From Lachnospiraceae bacterium UBA3689 (GTDB lineage: Bacteria; Bacillota; Clostridia; Lachnospirales; Lachnospiraceae): DNA of 13,159 nucleotides. The notes under the pieces are model-generated. The model searched no databases. It saw only the letters and a program-made list of their open reading frames with translations, and was not told where the DNA came from. The stretch spans positions 1-13,159 of the forward strand of contig DFIU01000004.1 of assembly GCA_002371465.1 (NCBI GenBank), in the 5' to 3' direction. This document shows positions 5,350 to 12,337 of this stretch, in pieces (within the stretch, counting starts at the first letter, position 1; the number at the start of each line of letters is the position of its first letter). A program made the translations under genes and the position numbers.

Positions 5350-7125
5350 TTATGCGTTCTTGGTCGTGACATCGTCGTAGAACTGATCGATTTTGTCTTT
5401 GTAGGTATCGAACAGGTCCGGCTTGTCATTGGGGACGTCGTATTTGATGGCGATGACCGCTTCAAAGATCGGTTCCCTCTTCAATACCGCCATGGGATGG
5501 CCCTGGGCGATCAACCGCCTGCACTTGTCGTAGAGGTAGAGGATGGTCTCCATCATGAGGAACTGCTTTTTGATGGGGACGTTCTGGTCCTGATCGTGGA
5601 AGGCGTTCTGCTGCAAAAATCCCAGACGGATGACGCGGGCGATTTCAAGGGTCAGCTTCTGCTCATCCGGCAGGACGTCCGATCCGATCAGCTTGACCGT
5701 TTCATTGAGTTTATCCTCATCGTGGAGGAGGGCGATGATCCGGGTGCGGTCGGCGACGAACCGGGGATCGACTTGATCCCGGTACCATTTGGAAAGGCCA
5801 CCGACATATTCGGAGTAGCTCTCCATCCAGTTGATGGCGGGATAGTGACGGGCGTAGGCAAGGGACTTGTCCAGCCCCCAGAAACAGCGGACAAAGCGCT
5901 TGGTATTCATGGTGACCGGCTCGGAGAAGTCACCGCCCTGGGGGGAGACGGCTCCGATGATGGAGACCGATCCGACACTGCCGCTCAAGGTCTGCATCTG
6001 ACCCGCCCGCTCGTAAAAGGCGGAGAGGCGGGAAGCCAGATAGGCAGGGAAGCCCTCTTCCGCGGGCATCTCCTCCATACGGCCCGAAAGTTCCCGGAGC
6101 GCCTCTGCCCAGCGGGAGGTGGAATCGGCCATGATGGCGACGTCGTAGCCCATGTCCCGGTAGTATTCCGCCAAGGTGATGCCGGTGTAGATGGAGGCTT
6201 CACGGGCGGCGACCGGCATGTTGGAGGTGTTGGCAATGAGGGCGGTTCTCGCCATCAGCTTGTTGCCGGTTTGGGGATCTTCCAGCTTGGAGAAGTCCTC
6301 CAGGACCTCGGTCATCTCATTTCCCCGCTCGCCGCAGCCGATGTAGATGATGACGTTGGCATTGGAGAACTTGGCGATCGAGTGCTGGGTCATGGTCTTG
6401 CCGGTCCCGAAACCGCCCGGAATCGCTGCCGTGCCGCCGCGGGCAATGGGGAAGACGGAGTCGAGGACCCGCTGACCGGTAATTAAGGGTTCGGACGCCG
6501 GCAGCCGTTTCATTGCGGGTCTGGGGACCCGGATGGGCCACTTCTGCATCAGGGTCAGGTCCCTGGTCGTTCCGTCCGGCAGTTCCACGGTCATAAGGGG
6601 ATCCACGACGGTGTAGGGACCATCGGGCTTGACGCTCTTGACGACTGCCGTGTCGATAAGGGGCGTCATCATGGACCGATGGGTGATGGACGGCGTCTCC
6701 GGACAGGTCGCGATGATCTGACCGCCATGGATGCGGTCGCCCGGCTTTACCTGCATGGTGACCTGCCAGGTCTTTGTCTGGTCGAGGGCAGCGGCACTGA
6801 CGCCTCTTGAAATGAAGGTCCCGGATGTCTCCGCGATCTTTTCCAGCGGCCGCTCGATGCCGTCGTAAATGTTGTCCAGGATGCCGGGGCCCAAGGTGAC
6901 GGAAATGGCGTCCCCTGTGCCGATGACCGGTTCACCCGGCTTCATACCGCTGGTCTCCTCAAAGACCTGGATGGAGGTGGTGTCGCCTTTTAGGGAAATG
7001 ACCTCTCCGACCAGCTTTTCGCTGCCGACGTAGACCATTTCCGACATTTTAAAACCCGGAGTCCCCTTTAAGTAGACGATGGGACCGTTGATTCCGTAAA
7101 TTTTTCCTGTTATTGCTTCCCTCAT
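5350..7125 (-). CDS. ntpA: V/A-type ATPase catalytic subunit A
   Basis: Catalytic subunit of the V1 sector; it binds and hydrolyses (or makes) ATP. The protein has 591 residues, the usual length for archaeal-type A subunits. Visible elements are the beta-barrel (about 1-70), the A-type 'bulge' insertion (about 115-185) with a KPGDRIHGG motif, Walker A GGFGTGKT (237-244) with K243, the catalytic glutamate E266 in CGERGNE, Walker B leading to D334 in IMADSTSRWAEA, and GFPAYLASRLSAFYERAG (358-375). The C-terminal domain includes PAINWMESYSEY (429-440). Its ATG overlaps the ntpE stop as ATGA (7122-7125), with AAGGAGGC inside the end of ntpE as ribosome binding site, so the two are translationally coupled. 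Confidence 0.98.
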   Translation of the reverse strand: MREAITGKIYGINGPIVYLKGTPGFKMSEMVYVGSEKLVGEVISLKGDTTSIQVFEETSGMKPGEPVIGTGDAISVTLGPGILDNIYDGIERPLEKIAETSGTFISRGVSAAALDQTKTWQVTMQVKPGDRIHGGQIIATCPETPSITHRSMMTPLIDTAVVKSVKPDGPYTVVDPLMTVELPDGTTRDLTLMQKWPIRVPRPAMKRLPASEPLITGQRVLDSVFPIARGGTAAIPGGFGTGKTMTQHSIAKFSNANVIIYIGCGERGNEMTEVLEDFSKLEDPQTGNKLMARTALIANTSNMPVAAREASIYTGITLAEYYRDMGYDVAIMADSTSRWAEALRELSGRMEEMPAEEGFPAYLASRLSAFYERAGQMQTLSGSVGSVSIIGAVSPQGGDFSEPVTMNTKRFVRCFWGLDKSLAYARHYPAINWMESYSEYVGGLSKWYRDQVDPRFVADRTRIIALLHDEDKLNETVKLIGSDVLPDEQKLTLEIARVIRLGFLQQNAFHDQDQNVPIKKQFLMMETILYLYDKCRRLIAQGHPMAVLKREPIFEAVIAIKYDVPNDKPDLFDTYKDKIDQFYDDVTTKNA

Positions 7126-7706
7126 AACTGGACGCCTCCTTCAAAGGAAAAGTGATCGCTGGCATCCTGCAGGAGGGTATCAAAGGAGTCGTCAATCAGA
7201 ATGTGCCTTGACCTGATGACGATGCGGATGCCGCCGCCAAAGCTCTCTTTTGAAAGGAGGATCCTGGTCTCGGTCGTTTCCTCGATCTTCTGCTGGAGAC
7301 CCTGATCGGAGGGATCCAGGTAGACGGTCATGGGCTCGCCGTTTGCGACCTTCTTGGAGATCATGATCTTGCGGCAGATCCAGTGGAAATAGGAGGGATC
7401 TGCCTTCATCGCCACAAGTTTTGTCCTGGCCAGGGAAAAGATCTCTTCTTTGATCTTGTCCTGTCTGGCGGACAGCTCGTGCCGGATGTCCAGCTGCCTG
7501 GCGGACAGTTCCTTATTCAGGTCCCGTTCCAGGGCCGCCTGCTCGGTCTGGACCCGGATCTCCGCCTCTTTGGTCTTTTCCCGGCAGTGGTCCTCAAAGA
7601 GCTTGTCCAGGTTTGCCTGGTAGTCGGCAAGGATCTGCCGCCCCTCCTCCCTGGCGTCCTCCATGGAGTGATCATAAAAATGCTGTAATTTTTCATCAAG
7701 TGTCAT
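7122..7706 (-). CDS. ntpE: V/A-type ATPase subunit E (peripheral stalk)
   Basis: Subunit E pairs with the small G subunit (first gene of the operon) to form the peripheral stalks that hold A3B3 still against the membrane subunit I. The protein has 194 residues. Residues 1 to about 100 are a charged, Glu/Lys/Arg/Gln-rich helix without prolines, suited to a coiled coil. The C-terminal part (about 110-194) is a globular alpha/beta domain with FGGGIRIVIRSRHILIDDSFDTLL (about 160-183), matching the family pattern of Gly-Gly, a hydrophobic strand and a conserved Asp-x-(Thr/Ser)-Phe turn. The gene overlaps the ntpG stop by 4 nt (ATGA at 7703-7706) and itself overlaps ntpA by 4 nt. Its own ribosome binding site is weak (AGGAT), so its translation probably depends on ntpG. 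Subunit E is poorly conserved, so the call also rests on position. Confidence 0.88.
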   Translation of the reverse strand: MTLDEKLQHFYDHSMEDAREEGRQILADYQANLDKLFEDHCREKTKEAEIRVQTEQAALERDLNKELSARQLDIRHELSARQDKIKEEIFSLARTKLVAMKADPSYFHWICRKIMISKKVANGEPMTVYLDPSDQGLQQKIEETTETRILLSKESFGGGIRIVIRSRHILIDDSFDTLLQDASDHFSFEGGVQL

Positions 7707-8011
7707 AACTTTAATCCTATCGCTTCGTTGACGTAGCCGGTAATGAAATCCTTGCGGCGGCCGGAGCCGTGCCGGTCCGGGATGTCAATGATGAGGGGCG
7801 TCTGGTGCGCCATTTTAAGGTCATTGACCAGGTCCGGCCAGTCCCGCCCAAACTTCTCGGTCAAAAGCAGAATGCCGTTGTCCGGATCGCTGCAGGCTTT
7901 TTCCAGCGCGTCACGAAACTCATTTTTCTCATGGACGACAACCCCTTCGACACCCGCCAGCCTCATGCCGGTAAGGGTATCGATGTTGTCGCTGATTAAG
8001 TAGATCTTCAT
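7703..8011 (-). CDS. ntpG: V/A-type ATPase subunit F (central stalk)
   Basis: Subunit F (NtpG in Enterococcus hirae naming) binds subunit D in the rotating central stalk and modulates activity. The protein is 102 residues, typical for the family. It shows the short Rossmann-like pattern: an initial strand KIYLISD, then GMRLAGVEGVVV (15-26), DNGILLLTEKFG (44-55), and a PLIIDIPDRHG (72-82) strand with the conserved Ile-Pro near the C-terminal end. GAGG lies ahead of the ATG. It overlaps ntpE by 4 nt, and 31 nt separate it from ntpK upstream. F coming before E differs from the E. hirae and Thermus order, in which F follows C and comes just before A. Confidence 0.93.
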   Translation of the reverse strand: MKIYLISDNIDTLTGMRLAGVEGVVVHEKNEFRDALEKACSDPDNGILLLTEKFGRDWPDLVNDLKMAHQTPLIIDIPDRHGSGRRKDFITGYVNEAIGLKL

Positions 8012-8042
8012 GCAAAAGCCTCATATTGAAATCGGAACGTCT

Positions 8043-8477
8043 TTACAGCTGACCTAAGATCATGAAGGCGATAATGAGCCCGTAGAGGCAGACACCTTCT
8101 GCCAGACCGACGTAGATCAGGGACTTACCCAGGATGGACTGGTCTTCGGAGATGGCGCCCAGGGCAGCGGAAGCTGCGGAGGCGACGGCGATACCGCCGC
8201 CGATGCAGGAGATGCCGGTGACTAAAGCCGCGGCGATGTAACCCATACCGGTCGCAAAGCCGTTGTCAGCGGTGACGGAAGCGGCCTGCGCGTTGACTCC
8301 GCCTGCCAGGGTGGAGACGGCGGCGATGATCAAAAGCCCGAAGAAGGTTACGACGTTGACTGCCAGATGGGACTTGAAGCGGCCCTTTGTCTGCTGACCC
8401 TTGATAAAGGCAAGGCCCGGAACGATGATGCTGAGAACAAGTGCGATGACCAAAGTGATTTCTACTGCAAGTGACAT
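8043..8477 (-). CDS. ntpK: V/A-type ATPase subunit K (membrane ring proteolipid)
   Basis: Subunit K forms the rotating membrane ring that carries the ion. The protein has 144 residues and four hydrophobic helices as two hairpins: about 6-26 and 37-58, then 77-101 and 118-141, with polar loops between the helices of each pair. The second hairpin is the better conserved one, with the glycine-rich GGGIAVASAASAALGAISED and YVGLAEGVCLYGLIIAFMIL. E127 in the last helix is the expected ion-binding carboxylate. No matching carboxylate is present in helix 2, as in V-type proteolipids that have one site per four helices. The Gln and Thr ligands known from the Na+-binding E. hirae NtpK are not visible here. 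The ribosome binding site AGGAGG is near-ideal, and an 80-bp spacer separates the gene from ntpI. Confidence 0.95.
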   Translation of the reverse strand: MSLAVEITLVIALVLSIIVPGLAFIKGQQTKGRFKSHLAVNVVTFFGLLIIAAVSTLAGGVNAQAASVTADNGFATGMGYIAAALVTGISCIGGGIAVASAASAALGAISEDQSILGKSLIYVGLAEGVCLYGLIIAFMILGQL

Positions 8478-8557
8478 GATTTTTTCCTCCTGATAAAGAC
8501 TGTTTCCATGATTTTTAGGCTAAGGTTAATAGATCTATGAGTTTGGCAAAGGCGGGA

Positions 8558-10510
8558 TCAGGTCTCGTCTTTTGTCTGCTTGAAAAAGGACCGGAAGGGT
8601 CTGCCGTCTCCCTTATAGAAACGGGAGAACATCTCGTAATATTCCAGTCGCAGGACCTGGATGCCGACGATCAGTCCCTCCATGCCCATGACGAAGAGGT
8701 TGCCCAGGACGACGGCGATCCAGTTGGGATGACCCGCCTCGGCTCCTGCCAGCATCAGGACGACCTCCATCATCGCGGCGTGGCTGACCGCGAAGGCGCC
8801 GATTCGGACGAAGGAGAGCGTATTGGAGAAGAAGGACAAGAGGACTTCAAACATTTCAAAGAAGCTCTGAACGATGAACATGACGGCTCCGCCTTCGACC
8901 TTGGGCCCCTTTCTGCGCTCGATGATCCCGGTCAGCGGTTCCCTGAAGAACATGAGGATCAGCGGGATGGCGAAGAAGAGGACGATGAACCAGGTTCCCA
9001 GCTTGGTCTGACCGCCGGAGAAGGCGTGGATGATGAAAATGACCACTCCGGTGTAGAAGAGCAGTCCGGCCACGGAGTTGGTTCCAAACCATTCATTTTC
9101 CCGGTCCCTCAGCCTTCTGGCATTGATGATGTTCAGCACCATGGTCACCAGGATCAGGAACATACCGAAGACGATGGCGCAGACCAGGACCGTATTGATC
9201 GTGCCGATGCCGGGCAGGGTCATGGTCGCTTCCTTGGGTTTGAGCCAGAGATGTCTGACGATGGTATCTTCAAATCCGAAGAAGGAGCCGAAGAGAAGGC
9301 CGAAGATAGTCGAGAAGATCCCCGCGCAGCTGATGATGCCCGCCAGTTTGATGTGGCGGAAATGGTACAGGAGGGCTCCTCCGATCAAAAGGACCAGGCC
9401 CTGCCCCCAGTCGCCGAACATAGCTCCGAAGATAAAGGAGTAGGTGAGGGCGATGAAGATGGTCGGGTCCAGTTCCCGGTAGTTGGGCAGGCCGTACATC
9501 TGCACATACATCTCGTAGGGCTTAAAGAGCCTGGGGTTCTTGAGCCGGGTCGGCGGAGTGAGGTTCTTGTCGTCCGGGTCGGTGTCTTCGATGACGCAGA
9601 CAGCCCGGTCGTCGTTGGCAATCTCAGCCTGGAACTTTTTGACGTCGTCTTCCGCCATCCAGCCGCAGAGGATGTAATAGTCCTCCGAGTGGGTCTTCAT
9701 GATCGCCGCCATCTTCCGCACGTCGAAGTGGCCGGACAGGGCAGCGAGGCGGTCCCGGGCGGCAAGGAGCAGGGGGGCGTCAGCCTTTAAGGCGGTCTCC
9801 ATTTCCCGATCCAGCGCCCGGATCTGGTCCTCTTTCTGTTTCTTCGTCTCTTCAAGAGACCGGATCATCTGTTCGGGCGTTCCGGCATTTTCCCCGGGAA
9901 CATAGATCCGTTCAAAATGCATGGACGAGTAGACGGCGTCGATCTTGTGGGATTCGGACGCCGGCGTAAAATAGACCCCCCAGACGTCCGATTCGGTCTG
10001 CTGGCACTTGATGAAGATCGTATCGAAGTTGTCGTAGATGTAGTTGTTAAACTTCTCAAAGAAATCCCGGGGGATTCTGCCGAAACGGAAGTCGATGAAG
10101 TGGTATTGAAGGAGTTTGGACAGGTCCGCGGGCAGCATCTTAAAGGGGGTCAGGGTCTCAATCTGCCGGGCGATCTCATCGACTTCTTTGCCGATCTCTT
10201 CCTTTTTCCTGTTTTTATCGGCGAAGGTACCGTCGAGACAGGTGATCATCTCCATAGCATGGTCCAGGTCGACAGGTCCGGCTGCCGGCTGGGCTTCCGT
10301 CTGGCTGAGCAGGTCCGCATAGCCGTTTAACTTCTGCAGGGGTTCCTGGTAGGGATTGGATTCACTGAAGGGAACCAGGGTCCGGACGTCGCCGAGTTCG
10401 GTCAGAGCGTTTTCCAGATTGATATCGTACCTGGAAAGGTACTGATCGACCACGCAGTCCAGATCGGAGACCGGTCCGGTCAGGGAAATCAGTTTCATTT
10501 TTACTATCAT
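8558..10510 (-). CDS. ntpI: V/A-type ATPase subunit I (membrane stator, a-subunit homologue)
   Basis: Subunit I is the stationary membrane subunit that forms the ion half-channels against the K ring and anchors the peripheral stalks. The protein has 650 residues, as expected. Residues 1 to about 340 are a soluble, partly coiled-coil arm (predicted helices about 85-120 and 212-245). Residues about 350-620 contain roughly eight hydrophobic segments. The essential arginine is R569 in SNTLSFVRIGAFAVSHA, corresponding to R735 of yeast Vph1, followed by H577. GLIVGIQVLRLEYYEMFSRF (612-631), with E611 just before it, matches the last conserved helix of the family. The ATG at 10510 is supported by GAGGT at 10517-10521, which overlaps the ntpC stop; an in-frame ATG at 10498 has no such site. 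Confidence 0.96.
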   Translation of the reverse strand: MIVKMKLISLTGPVSDLDCVVDQYLSRYDINLENALTELGDVRTLVPFSESNPYQEPLQKLNGYADLLSQTEAQPAAGPVDLDHAMEMITCLDGTFADKNRKKEEIGKEVDEIARQIETLTPFKMLPADLSKLLQYHFIDFRFGRIPRDFFEKFNNYIYDNFDTIFIKCQQTESDVWGVYFTPASESHKIDAVYSSMHFERIYVPGENAGTPEQMIRSLEETKKQKEDQIRALDREMETALKADAPLLLAARDRLAALSGHFDVRKMAAIMKTHSEDYYILCGWMAEDDVKKFQAEIANDDRAVCVIEDTDPDDKNLTPPTRLKNPRLFKPYEMYVQMYGLPNYRELDPTIFIALTYSFIFGAMFGDWGQGLVLLIGGALLYHFRHIKLAGIISCAGIFSTIFGLLFGSFFGFEDTIVRHLWLKPKEATMTLPGIGTINTVLVCAIVFGMFLILVTMVLNIINARRLRDRENEWFGTNSVAGLLFYTGVVIFIIHAFSGGQTKLGTWFIVLFFAIPLILMFFREPLTGIIERRKGPKVEGGAVMFIVQSFFEMFEVLLSFFSNTLSFVRIGAFAVSHAAMMEVVLMLAGAEAGHPNWIAVVLGNLFVMGMEGLIVGIQVLRLEYYEMFSRFYKGDGRPFRSFFKQTKDET

Positions 10511-10514
10511 ATCG

Positions 10515-11564
10515 TTACCTCAACGTGACAATCTTCATGGCGTCTGCAGGCACCATCCTGTACCGCACGCACTCAAGGGCGCTGGTCAGCCGGTAAATCT
10601 CATGCTCCTTTAAATAGAGGTAGCAGTAGAGGGAGGCGACGGAATAGGGATTCTTCTTGGTTCCCGCCCGGACGATATCCCGGCACTTCCTTGTATAGAG
10701 ATACTGGAGGCGGGCGGGATCCAGGTCCGCCATGGTTCGACCATACCAGGTGGTCTTCAGGATCTTGCCGAAGGCATCCTCGGAGGGAGCCTCCACCAGG
10801 TTCCGGATATCGGTCTTTTTCAAGCGATAGAGGACCGGAATGGTGAGGGCGTAGATGTCCACCTTGTCCATCTTGTAGAATTTATGGGCGCGGTAAATGT
10901 ACCAGAGGTTGAGCAGGTCGAACTTGGTTCCATAAAATTCCGTCAGGATTTCCGCATTGTCCCGGCTGCCGGCGATCTCTTCCCTATCCTGCCAGATGGT
11001 ACGGAAATGAAAGAGGTCAAGAGCCGTCTCATAATCAAAAAGAGACGCCTGCTCATTCCGCTTGCGGACATCCGCCATGGGTTCGAAATAGGGGCTGCCC
11101 TTAAGGGCGGCGATCCACCCGTCTATGGTCTTTGCCTCAAGCAGGTCGGGAACATGGATACTGGAGTACCGGTCGAAATAATGGCGGAAGAGGCGGTATT
11201 CGGCAGGAGCCCCGGTCCCCTGCAAAAGCCGGGTCAGACTGTCCTTTAAAACCCGGACTTCAAATCTTCTGGCGTAGTGCAGGAGGAAATTTCTCTGCGA
11301 ATCGTCGGAAAAGTGGTAGATCTTTTCAAAATCCCGAAGGAGCGTATCCATGAGGTCAAATTCCAACTGACCCCGATGGAGGTTCTGACAGTCCTCCGAG
11401 GCGAGGACGCTCTCGTAGGCGGGCTTCTTCTTCAGATAGGCGGCAACGGCGGGAACGTCCGGAAGCGACACGATCTGCCGGAAGTCATCCTCCGTCAGGA
11501 ACCGTGCCTGCATGGCACGGACCTTGGTGACGATGCCGCTGTAGGCTAATAATCCGCTGCTCAT
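10515..11564 (-). CDS. ntpC: V/A-type ATPase subunit C (connector, AC39/d-like)
   Basis: Subunit C (d subunit / AC39 family) is the funnel-shaped connector between the central stalk (D, F) and the K ring. From the ATG at 11564 the protein is 349 residues. That start is chosen because GGGAGG lies just before it and because the family begins near a Tyr-x-x-(Ala/Gly) motif, here LLAYSGIVTKVRAMQARFL. An in-frame ATG at 11603 and a TTG at 11606 lack a ribosome binding site and would add a Lys/Gly-rich tail. The protein is almost all helical, with three similar helical sections, and includes LNLWYIYRAHKFY (230-242 of the 349), typical of the family. The gene abuts ntpI: the ntpI ribosome binding site covers its stop. 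C at this upstream position, before I and K, differs from the E. hirae and Thermus order. Confidence 0.9.
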   Translation of the reverse strand: MSSGLLAYSGIVTKVRAMQARFLTEDDFRQIVSLPDVPAVAAYLKKKPAYESVLASEDCQNLHRGQLEFDLMDTLLRDFEKIYHFSDDSQRNFLLHYARRFEVRVLKDSLTRLLQGTGAPAEYRLFRHYFDRYSSIHVPDLLEAKTIDGWIAALKGSPYFEPMADVRKRNEQASLFDYETALDLFHFRTIWQDREEIAGSRDNAEILTEFYGTKFDLLNLWYIYRAHKFYKMDKVDIYALTIPVLYRLKKTDIRNLVEAPSEDAFGKILKTTWYGRTMADLDPARLQYLYTRKCRDIVRAGTKKNPYSVASLYCYLYLKEHEIYRLTSALECVRYRMVPADAMKIVTLR

Positions 11565-11592
11565 TGTTCCTCCCTTCTTTCCTAATATAAAG

Positions 11593-11671
11593 TCTTTCTT
11601 CATCAAACGCGCGGGGCAGACCTAATTGCCGTGCTAGAGTCTACCCCTGATTTTCTTTCTTCATCAAACGC
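11593..11671 (-). repeat. 18-bp direct repeat flanking a hairpin in the ntpF-ntpC spacer
   Basis: TCTTTCTTCATCAAACGC occurs perfectly at 11593-11610 and 11654-11671 (61-bp period). A looser GGCAG-CC match follows each copy. Between them, 11613-11622 and 11638-11647 form a 10-bp stem around a 15-nt loop. Two of its pairs are G-U in the - strand transcript but mismatches (C-A) on the + strand, so it would fold in the operon mRNA. No T-run follows, so it is not a normal terminator. Confidence 0.65.
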
Positions 11672-11686
11672 CTAAGGCAGCCCGCT

Positions 11687-11998
11687 TTAGGTGAGCATAT
11701 TTTTGATGATCTCATCGGCAAGTTCCTCTTTTCTTGCCCGATAGCCCGTTTCAAGTCGGGCAAGGATCCGGTCGGTCTCCGTTTTTAACTTCTGCAGCTC
11801 CGCCTCGTGCTGGCTTTGCAGCTTTTCTCTTAGCCGGTCGATCCTCACGGCAGCGGCAGCGTCCGTCTTTTGGTCAAAGGCGGTCATTCGCTCATCATTG
11901 GCCTTGACCAAAGAGGCCTTCTGTTCCTTTGCCTCTTCCAGGATTTTGCCGGCGGCTTCCTCGATCCGATCGAATTGATCCAGAACCTGATCTGACAT
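11687..11998 (-). CDS. ntpF: V/A-type ATPase subunit G (small peripheral-stalk subunit, NtpF/AhaH-like)
   Basis: First gene of the operon. The product is a 103-residue, almost wholly helical, Glu/Lys/Ala/Gln-rich protein with no prolines or tryptophan, suited to a long coiled coil, as in subunit G (NtpF in E. hirae, AhaH in methanogens), the partner of subunit E. It starts with a typical MSDQVLDQFDRIEEAAGKIL segment. Similar Ala/Glu-rich helices occur in many proteins, so position at the head of a V-ATPase operon that otherwise lacks this subunit carries much of the call. The ATG at 11998 has AAAGGAGG well placed before it; an in-frame ATG at 12028 (113 residues) has none and would add MKYKKERRQT. 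A 122-bp spacer follows before ntpC. Confidence 0.8.
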   Translation of the reverse strand: MSDQVLDQFDRIEEAAGKILEEAKEQKASLVKANDERMTAFDQKTDAAAAVRIDRLREKLQSQHEAELQKLKTETDRILARLETGYRARKEELADEIIKNMLT

Positions 11999-12094
11999 AG
12001 TCTGCCTCCTTTCCTTTTTATATTTCATTATCTTATCGAGAAAAAGACCGTGCCACTGGTAAAGTTACACAAAATTTTCCTCGTGATATTGGTT

Positions 12095-12123
12095 ATATTA
12101 CGCTGAAAAATGAACTTTCGTAA
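12095..12123 (-). promoter_or_regulatory. Candidate promoter for the V-ATPase operon
   Basis: On the - strand TTACGA (12123-12118), a 17-bp spacer and TAATAT (12100-12095) give a weak sigma-A-like pair about 97 nt upstream of the ntpF start. A second candidate is GATAAT (12032-12027) with TGGCAC (12055-12050) at 17-bp spacing, which has a poor -35 but would give a short leader. Neither is strong, and I cannot choose between them. Confidence 0.3.
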
Positions 12124-12220
12124 GAGCATTTTTCCACAAAGAAAGGATGTAGAAGTTCTCGAAATTCGACAGTTTCAAGGCAAATGAGGCAGAAATAAGC
12201 CTTTTCGGGAAAAGAAAGTA

Positions 12221-12229
12221 TGGTACAAT
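12221..12229 (+). promoter_or_regulatory. Candidate extended -10 promoter for trmB
   Basis: TGGTACAAT fits an extended -10 element (TGnTATAAT with one mismatch). No good -35 is present 16-18 bp upstream (CTTTTC region), which is tolerated for extended -10 promoters. It would give a leader of about 100 nt containing a 6-bp stem with a T-rich loop (12283-12303). Confidence 0.5.
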
Positions 12230-12337
12230 CATAACCTGGGAAAGCACCTGTTATAAGGAAAATCGAGTACGAAAAGAAAGACCGGGACCGGGTTTTTGTC
12301 CCGACTGGCTTTATGATAGAAAGACTGGACGGTTAAG

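Larger units (their letters stand above)
11999..12337. other. Divergent intergenic region between V-ATPase operon and trmB
   Basis: No gene is visible in these 339 bp. They hold the control regions for two divergent units. Elements seen are the ntpF ribosome binding site next to 12000, candidate - strand promoters, a palindrome TCGAA-a-TTCGA (12159-12169) that could be an operator, a single TTTTCCACA DnaA-box-like 9-mer (12130-12138, a frequency expected by chance), the trmB promoter candidate (12221-12229) and a small hairpin CGGGAC/GTCCCG (12283-12303) in the trmB leader. Confidence 0.6.

Noticed and set aside
5497..6486. 329-codon open frame on the + strand opposite ntpA
   Set aside because: Antisense shadow of the catalytic subunit, with a Gly/Asp/Val-rich composition and no recognisable motifs.
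8537..9790. 417-codon open frame on the + strand opposite ntpI
   Set aside because: It is antisense to a fully convincing membrane subunit. Its protein is low-complexity and Asp/Glu/Gly/His-rich, and it has no ribosome binding site. It arises from codon bias in GC-rich genes.
11641..11664. Seven-codon frame MKKENQG on the - strand in the ntpF-ntpC spacer as a leader peptide
   Set aside because: It has no ribosome binding site; the ATG merely belongs to the 18-bp direct repeat.
12033..12055. TGGCACG on the - strand as a sigma-54 promoter -24 element
   Set aside because: The -12 GC doublet is missing at the required distance (TTTTC instead of TTGCW), and no enhancer-binding protein context is seen.
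12130..12138. Another DnaA-box-like 9-mer (TTTTCCACA) upstream of the ATPase operon
   Set aside because: A lone one-mismatch site is expected a few times by chance in a window of this size; there is no cluster here.
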